Origin: Chara braunii | Taxonomy: Eukaryota > Streptophyta > Charophyceae > Charales > Characeae | Length of the DNA: 26,981 bases | Direction: 5' to 3' | Assembly (NCBI GenBank): GCA_003427395.1 | Contig: BFEA01000308.1 | Span: 1,793,675-1,820,655 of the forward strand | Shown here: one piece after another, positions 21,089 through 26,981 of the stretch | How positions within the stretch are numbered: the stretch's first letter is position 1 | How the letters are laid out: each line of letters starts with the position of its first letter | Notes under the pieces: generated by a model | What the model was told of the DNA's origin: nothing | The model's input: the letters and a program-made list of their open reading frames with translations, nothing else | Databases searched by the model: none | Position numbers and translations under genes: made by a program

Positions 21089-24000
21089 TCAGGCTCTGAA
21101 TCCTGCCTTTGATGAAACACTAACCTCGTCTCCCTTAGAAATTTCCGCATTGAAACTGTCAGCTATATGAACATCATTTTCTCCAACCATAACGACAAGT
21201 GCATTAACTTGGACTTTAGAGGGAAGTACAAGCCCCGAGGTGCATGGTTTGGTGGAAACTCTTCTTCTCGATACTCGTTTTCATGCGAATGTCACTGCAT
21301 CAGCATTCTGTCATTGCTCCTCATCCTCGGTAAATCTTTTTTATTTTTTCTCTTATGCGTTCTCATAACGTTCCTTAAGTAAACGTGATTTGCCTGTTGA
21401 AATCCAGTATTTAATTTATACCTGGTTGTAATATTCGGAGTCCTTTTCTAGGACAACAAGACTTACTGCTTGGCCCACCCAAAATGGAACACCTTTTGTG
21501 AAATTTGCATCTATTGGTTGCAGAATAAGAAACTATGTTTCTCAACATTCAAAATTGGGTCCAAGTTTCTTTTCAGGCGATTTTTTTTGTGTTCAACGAA
21601 CAAAGGTTCTCTTTCGGGTTCTTCATAATCAGACCGCATAATTTTTTCTTCTTGCATCTATGAAGCAGAAAGCTAAAAGCATGACATTGGTATCTTGGAT
21701 ACCCTTTTTGCGATAATAAAAGTTTTATGTTTTTTAGCACCCTCCCAATAAGCAAAAACATTTTGTCTACGAGCTACCTTTTTATATGATAAGTATTCCA
21801 CGTCGACCTTTTCTCTTGGAATAAGCGCAGAAGATAATTCACACCTTCGCATTCATTCTCATAATACTATAGCTCTGCCGGTTGACTCGAAAAAAGGTCG
21901 AATGGTTGCAATAGACCAGTATACTTGTCATCGCCATCTCTTTTAAACCAGTAAAGCAGACCGTCTTTGGGCAACCATTTTGTATCGTCGCAATACTCTT
22001 TGTACGACATTGTTGGATTATCACCTATTATATAAAACTTAAGCAAATGTGGCTTCGAAATACTTGTTATATCACTTGCGAGAAATGGGGCTACCATATT
22101 TTTCCAGTCCGCAATTATATCGAGGAAAATACATTTCGGAGACTTTTTATGAGATTGTTCCAACAAAGCAAAACGTTCTTTCATTGTATATGTTTATTGT
22201 CTTCCTGCTTTTTGAAGAAAATATTGAAAGTGACGTCAACATTTGTATGATATGCCCGACTATCATGAACCGAATCTCAATCCCCTGAAATACTTCAAAC
22301 TTCACAAGAAGCGATATCAAGTCACATATAAACTAATTTTGTTTTTTTTTCCAACAATTATCGGTTTGAATACGCAATCGATGAGAAAGCAATGTCCGTG
22401 AGGCCTGAATTTCACAAAGAGCCTTCGTCAAGCATGTAGAGGTGTTGCTGACATTGTGCTTGTAATATGGAAAGTATATGTATATGTCAATAGAAGGGTC
22501 TCTGTCATGGACGATTACTATCGTAAGAGTGATCCTCATCATCCTGTTATGTTACAAGTCCTTTGAGTAGTTTGTCTACCCGATGTGAGGCAAGGTGGTT
22601 TTCTTTTGATCTATGTTGTTAATAATGAGGCAGAGATGCTCAGCAGGACGCAATATTGAATCAAGATTTGCGAGGCAGTAATATCACCTACGGTTCACTT
22701 GTAGCTCCCGATGTTCTTTCATCGTTATCTTAAACTTCTTACGGTCGTTCATACTTCACCTTAACTATGCACTACTTATAGTAGTTGCATAGAGCACATT
22801 TCGTAAACGTGTTGGATTGGGTCATACTAACGTTTCAAAAACGTTTGCTCTACATGGCGTAAAAGGTAGACTCGGAGACGATTTCTTGTCCTTCAGCCTT
22901 CAGGTCGGATCGAACAGACTCATAAATGAATTTCTTGGTAAAGCCAGCGTGCATCCTATGGCTTGGTATGCAAACATTGCATTTGTAGTCATTTCATTTG
23001 GCATATCATCAGCGTGATCGCCAATGAATATTTTCATGCTTGAGAGTATAGTGACTACTTTGTTCGAAGGACTACATATTCTCGTACGGTCGTATTCTGC
23101 GTGGATAACATTATTGTGATACATTTTTTTGTAAATATAAAATGTATTTCATGAAATGCTCAGTATATTATAATACGCTTGCACGCACAACTTTTGTTTT
23201 CATAGAATAGGTCGAGTTCGCTTAACATCACCCTCCATTATAGTGAAGTCGTGTATTGTTTGCAACCACCACTTCCTCCAGTCTGCAAATGTTTTGTAGT
23301 ACAAACCCTCCGTAACTGACGTAACATCGTCAACAATGAAATTTGTACACCATAACTTCTTGCAACAAAGCATACTACGCACACGTTGAAGAAATTTCAT
23401 CATAAGCTTACTCAAAGTTTTTTTGTTCTTGACACGTTTCCTAGTTGACCATGTTGTATGTTTTTTTCTCTCTAGGCAAAAATATGTGCACAATATAGTG
23501 TATTTCTCTCTCTTCATGAGACTCACTACGTGAGGTAGTGTTTTTCTTAGAGTAGGAGGAGGATATCACTATCTCTCGAGACTCCTCATGACCATCCCCA
23601 GATCCAGTATGGTGTTCACTAACATGAGAATGAGAATGAGGAACACCATAAGATTCAGTATCATCAAAGTTGTTCGCCTGCAAAACAGCCCCAGCTGTAA
23701 ACAATAATTTGGTGGACAAGTGTTCATTCCCACAACCTCCTCATGTAGTGACATATTCCGCCACACTACAACTAAGGCTACCTAAGTACTCCTCACCGAC
23801 TCGGCTTGACATCTTCGCACTGCCCACAAGTCTCTGGCTGCCGCTATGATGATCATGTGAGGAGTGAACTCTAACACCTACATGCACATCATCCTCCTTA
23901 CATACCTTCCGTATCGACCATGAAGTCTTTTATGTTTGCGGCTGCTGTGAATAATCCTCAGACGACTCAAAGTCTTGTCATTGCGCATTATTACGCTTGC

Positions 24001-24121
24001 ACAAAGAAGATGACCCTGAAATTGGTGATGCAGTGTTATCGGATGAGCTCTCCGGGCTGACGACGAGTGCTCTAAAATGATAATACAAATCACTCTAAAT
24101 CGAAGGCGAACTTCCTCCCAT
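21089..24121 (-). pseudogene. Transposon-derived DUF7869-like gene, heavily decayed
   Basis: Read through stops, one gene about 3 kb long appears. It starts at an ATG at 24121 with a Ser/His-rich N-terminus holding four stops (24095-24097, 23978-23980, 23930-23932, 23741-23743). Next come LCCKKLWCTNF and GLYYKTFADWRKWWLQ (about 23350-23250), a stretch with FYIYKKMYHNN, and KIFIGDHADDMPNEMTTN (about 23040-22975). A Cys pair in FTKCALCNYYK follows near 22775, then FPYYKHNVSNTSTC, IQTDNCWKK (about 22350) and IRFMIVGH with VDV one frame over (about 22230). Downstream are SYKEYCDDTKWLPKDGLLYW and VPFWVGQAVSLVV (about 21500), ending in a frame to 21089. The DNC ... VGHTHEDVD-like order is what I associate with DUF7869-type proteins of DNA transposons (RNase H-like fold suspected). 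Several frameshifts are present. Family naming is from memory. Confidence 0.6.
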
Positions 24122-25539
24122 GCTAAATGAACAACAAGATTTCGGTCGAGACACGTGCAATGTAAGTGTCAAATTGAGAAGAGACGTACAACAAAGGAAA
24201 CGGTCATGCGACTACACCTCACCCTACATACAAAAAACAACAGGAATGCAGTTAAGGACTTGCACAAATACAAAAATGAGAATTCGACTGTTCCGAGTCA
24301 CAATCAACTCATGCAGACAGCAACAAGACATGTATAGGAGTGACGGACTTTGTTATGCTGATTGTGGGAGTTATTTGATCGGCTCGGACAAATCTGATGG
24401 ACAATTCGATGAGGGTGGAGGACTTGGATGCTGACAACGTTTCATCAGCAGATATATTCGACTGAGGTGCAAGGACAGGAAGTCTCGCACTGGTGGATAA
24501 AGGGGTTCCAATAAAAGGGGGTTCCATGATGTTTCGATATCATAAAACCCATGTCCACTCGGCAAAACGATGACGGCGGCTCTAGCTCAACACACAAAGT
24601 CAGTGTTGCCAATTGACACCGACAGCCTGTCGAGCGCATCGGTCCGGCACCGCACAAGGCACCGCGGTATCAGGCGGCCACAAGCAGTGCACCGCCTGAA
24701 ATCTGCGGTTTTGGGGCTTAGGCCCAGGGACAAGTCCGTGTTTTGAAGGTACTCTGGTATGATCAGGCAGCAAAAATTAGGGGAACTCAGGGCACCCTTG
24801 ATTTTGGGCACACTGAACCTTACGACTAACCCTCAAAGACGGTGAAATGGGTAAGAGCACTCGGCATATCTAGAGACCGCTATTTCCAGTCGTTCAGAAG
24901 GTTAGACCCGGATTGGCCTGTCGCGAAGAGGCATCTCGGGAACTGACCTCGCTACAACGTTTTTGCAGCAATACGACCGGGGCCGAAAAGAGGCCTCAAT
25001 TTTTTGTCTATTTTAGTACCAAAATTAAAGAGGGGGGTAAAGGATTAAGACTGGTAGGGGAGAAGAGAAAAAACATAATATCCCTTAATTTCTTTATTTT
25101 TCACGGCTTTTAATTCTAGGGGGAATACTCTTGTTATTTTATGTTCCCGGCAAAGAAATTAAAAACATAGAAAGAGATTAAAAATGGTAAAAGAGAAAAG
25201 AAACAGAAGGAATTCGGCCATTTATTTAAACTTTCTCGGAATTTAATTTTAGGGAACTTACAGTTGATTCACTATTTCCGAAAATAGAATTAAGGAAAGG
25301 GAAGAGTGATGAAAAACGATGAAAGGGACGGGAACCCATGATTATTCGGAGATTGGCCTAATTTCGCCTCGATTACCCGCCATCAGCCCTGACCCCGGAT
25401 TGAANATTTTCCCCGGATTTTAACAGTTTTCAATACTGCCGATGGTCGAGGTTCCCTGCGTCGCTTTCGCTGGTTTGCTTGATTACTAACACTACCGCAG
25501 TTGGGATGTTTTGAGAGCGGGAGACGCATGGACAGGTGC
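24122..25539. other. Intergenic stretch, no gene recognised
   Basis: 24122-24600 could be the 5' flank of the transposon pseudogene; I found no matching terminal inverted repeat. 25000-25330 is rich in AATTAA/GGGAA phrases of a degraded repeat. A single N lies at 25405. Frames up to about 104 codons have no motif. Confidence 0.45.
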
Positions 25540-26260
25540 TACCTTGGGTCACTATGATGTTTGGTTCGGTGCGGGTACGAGGGATATTACGGAGTGGCTA
25601 CGTCCTACGGTGTCTGACGTGCTTCAGGTACGGTATGGGCCCGGTGACACCTGTTTCACTGCGGTGATTTATTCTCAGGTCCGGGAGCACTGTGACGATC
25701 TATTTCAGGTTCGGGACCTCTGTGGTGATTTATTCTCAGGTCCGGGAGCACTGTGACGATCTATTTCAGGTTCGGGACCTCTGTGGTGATTTATTCTCAG
25801 GTCCGGGAGCACTGTGACGATCTATTTCAGGTTCGGGACCTCTGTGGTGATTTATTCTCAGGTCCGGGAGCACTGTGACGATCTATTTCGGGTTCAGAAC
25901 CTTCGCGGTGATTTATCTTCGGGCCTCCAGCCTCTGCAGCGGTATATTTCTGGTTCGGTATGGGGCCAGCGTCAGTATGTTTCAGGCATGAGGCCACTAC
26001 GGCGTCTCGTTTTCAGGGTCAGAACCCTCGTAGTGATTTATTTTCAGGTCTGAGACCGCCGCGGTAGCTCAGTTTGGGTTCGGAACCGACACCGTTACAG
26101 CAATGGCTCGGTGTAGTTTCAGCATCAGCTTATTTCAGGTTTTGCGCTGGTTAAGTCTCCCGCGGAGATTAACTCTCAGGTCCGGAACTGCTACACAATT
26201 TTACGACAGGCCCGGAACTACAGCAGCGGGTCGACTCGGGTACGGGTCTGGGACGGCACT
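25540..26260. repeat. Minisatellite, 61-bp unit made of two about 30-bp halves
   Basis: CCGGGAGCAC recurs at 25681, 25742, 25803 and 25864, exactly 61 bp apart. The first three units are identical and the fourth diverges midway. Each unit is two related halves, TTATTCTCAGGTCCGGGAGC... and TCTATTTCAGGTTCGGGACC.... Degenerate half-units (pyrimidines, CAGGT, CGG, ACC, GTGAT) extend to about 26230. Because 61 is not a multiple of three, the decapeptide-like repeat seen in translation changes frame and is unlikely to be protein. Confidence 0.85.
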
Positions 26261-26447
26261 AGCACGGTGCGGATTATTGCAATTCTGAACTTCATAATTA
26301 GCGTCGGCGCGGCGGCCCAAGACTGGTACGACTGCAGATTCGTCACTCCTGGCGCTGGTGTGGTATAACCTCATGGCTGATGCTGATACGATGCTCCTAT
26401 GGCAAGTCTTGGTGTGTAACACTGATCTGGTCCAAATCGGCTACGTT

Positions 26448-26800
26448 CTGAGTATGAGAGAGAGGGGCTGTTCAGAGTGTGAGAAAGAGTGGATACTGAG
26501 GGAAAGAGTGTGCAGTGACAGAGAGAGTGCAGAGTGAGAGAGAGAGTGCAAAGTCAGGGAGAGACTGTGCAGTGACAGAGAGAGTGCAGAGTGTGAGAGA
26601 GAGTGCATAGTGAGGGAGAGAGTGCAGAGTGTGAAAGAGAGTGTGAGAGTGAGAGACTGTGCAGTGCGAGAAAGAGAGACTGTGCGGAGTGAGAGGAAGA
26701 GACTGTGTGTGTGCGCTGTGTGTGAGAGGGAGAGTGAGAGAGAAGGGGACTGCACAGCGGGAGTGAGAGATTGTGTGTGAGGGGGAGACTGGCTTTCAGT
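26448..26800. repeat. GA-rich satellite-like tract
   Basis: Irregular repeats of GAGAGAGTGCAGAGTG and GACTGTGCAGTG variants, period roughly 16-20 bp, ending with GTGTGTGTGCGC and GGGAGA runs. The minus-strand Ser/Leu/His-rich frame across it is an artefact of composition. Confidence 0.85.
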
Positions 26801-26981
26801 TGGCATGCCAGCTCTATCTGAAGCCCGTTAGTACGTGAGGCTGAACGGGCAGCAGAGGATGATTCAGACTAGAGAGGTGTACGCAGCGTGATCCTTGTTG
26901 CTAGACATTGGGCTGGGTAGTGATGATCCAACCTCCTCTCAGGCAGCGACCGTGCATGTTTTTTTTTTTTTTTTTTTTTTT
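26801..26981. other. Right edge, no gene seen, ends in a T run
   Basis: Unstructured sequence followed by an uninterrupted T run of about 22 bases to the end of the window, which may continue beyond it. Confidence 0.5.

Noticed and set aside
25511-26053. Repeat protein encoded by the minisatellite
   Set aside because: The 61-bp unit shifts the frame at each repeat, so no constant peptide is encoded.
25540-26260. CRISPR array
   Set aside because: Units are adjacent with no unique spacers and diverge gradually, in a eukaryotic setting; this is a minisatellite.
26441-26806. 121-codon minus-strand Ser/Leu/His-rich frame
   Set aside because: Product of the GA-rich satellite-like tract.

Overview
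The window looks like a repeat-rich plant-lineage (streptophyte) nuclear genome. My best guess is a charophyte alga such as Chara, because the trihelix/Myb-SANT-like gene at 17.8-19.7 kb resembles the large family of such genes I associate with Chara; this comes from memory, not from a search. There is no operon structure, coding density is very low, microsatellites and assembly gaps (Ns) are present, and every recognisable reading frame is broken. I see no intact cellular gene, no tRNA or rRNA, and nothing bacterial.

Layout. 1-2349 is flanking DNA with homopolymer tracts, a family of four short hairpin-bearing repeats (293-1196) and a G-rich patch. 2350-15130 is one complete but decayed Ty3/gypsy LTR retrotransposon on the minus strand: 4-bp target duplication GCAT, LTRs ending TGTGACG...CGTCACA, gag, a zinc knuckle, protease, reverse transcriptase, RNase H and integrase in canonical Ty3 order. 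A further ORF after integrase is split by a 524-bp MITE-like foldback element. The 3' LTR (left) is 1.1 kb longer than the 5' LTR (right) and carries a decayed coding stretch with a cysteine cluster. 15131-17610 is non-coding, with two foldback structures and a 148-base gap. 17792-19686 is a frameshifted Myb/SANT-like gene on the plus strand. 20037-20224 is a compound microsatellite. 21089-24121 is a minus-strand transposon-derived pseudogene that I assign to the DUF7869-like group, recognised by translating through its stop codons. 24122-26981 is non-coding with a 61-bp minisatellite, a GA-rich satellite-like tract and a terminal T run.

The common thread is nested mobile elements in decay. 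Most in-frame stops in both large elements can be explained by a single C-to-T change in CAG, CAA or CGA codons, as expected from deamination of methylated cytosines in silenced repeats. The most interesting items are the extra post-integrase ORF and its clean MITE insertion, the LTR-resident coding relic with the LTR length asymmetry, the decayed DUF7869-like gene, and the four-copy hairpin repeat with a covarying stem pair.
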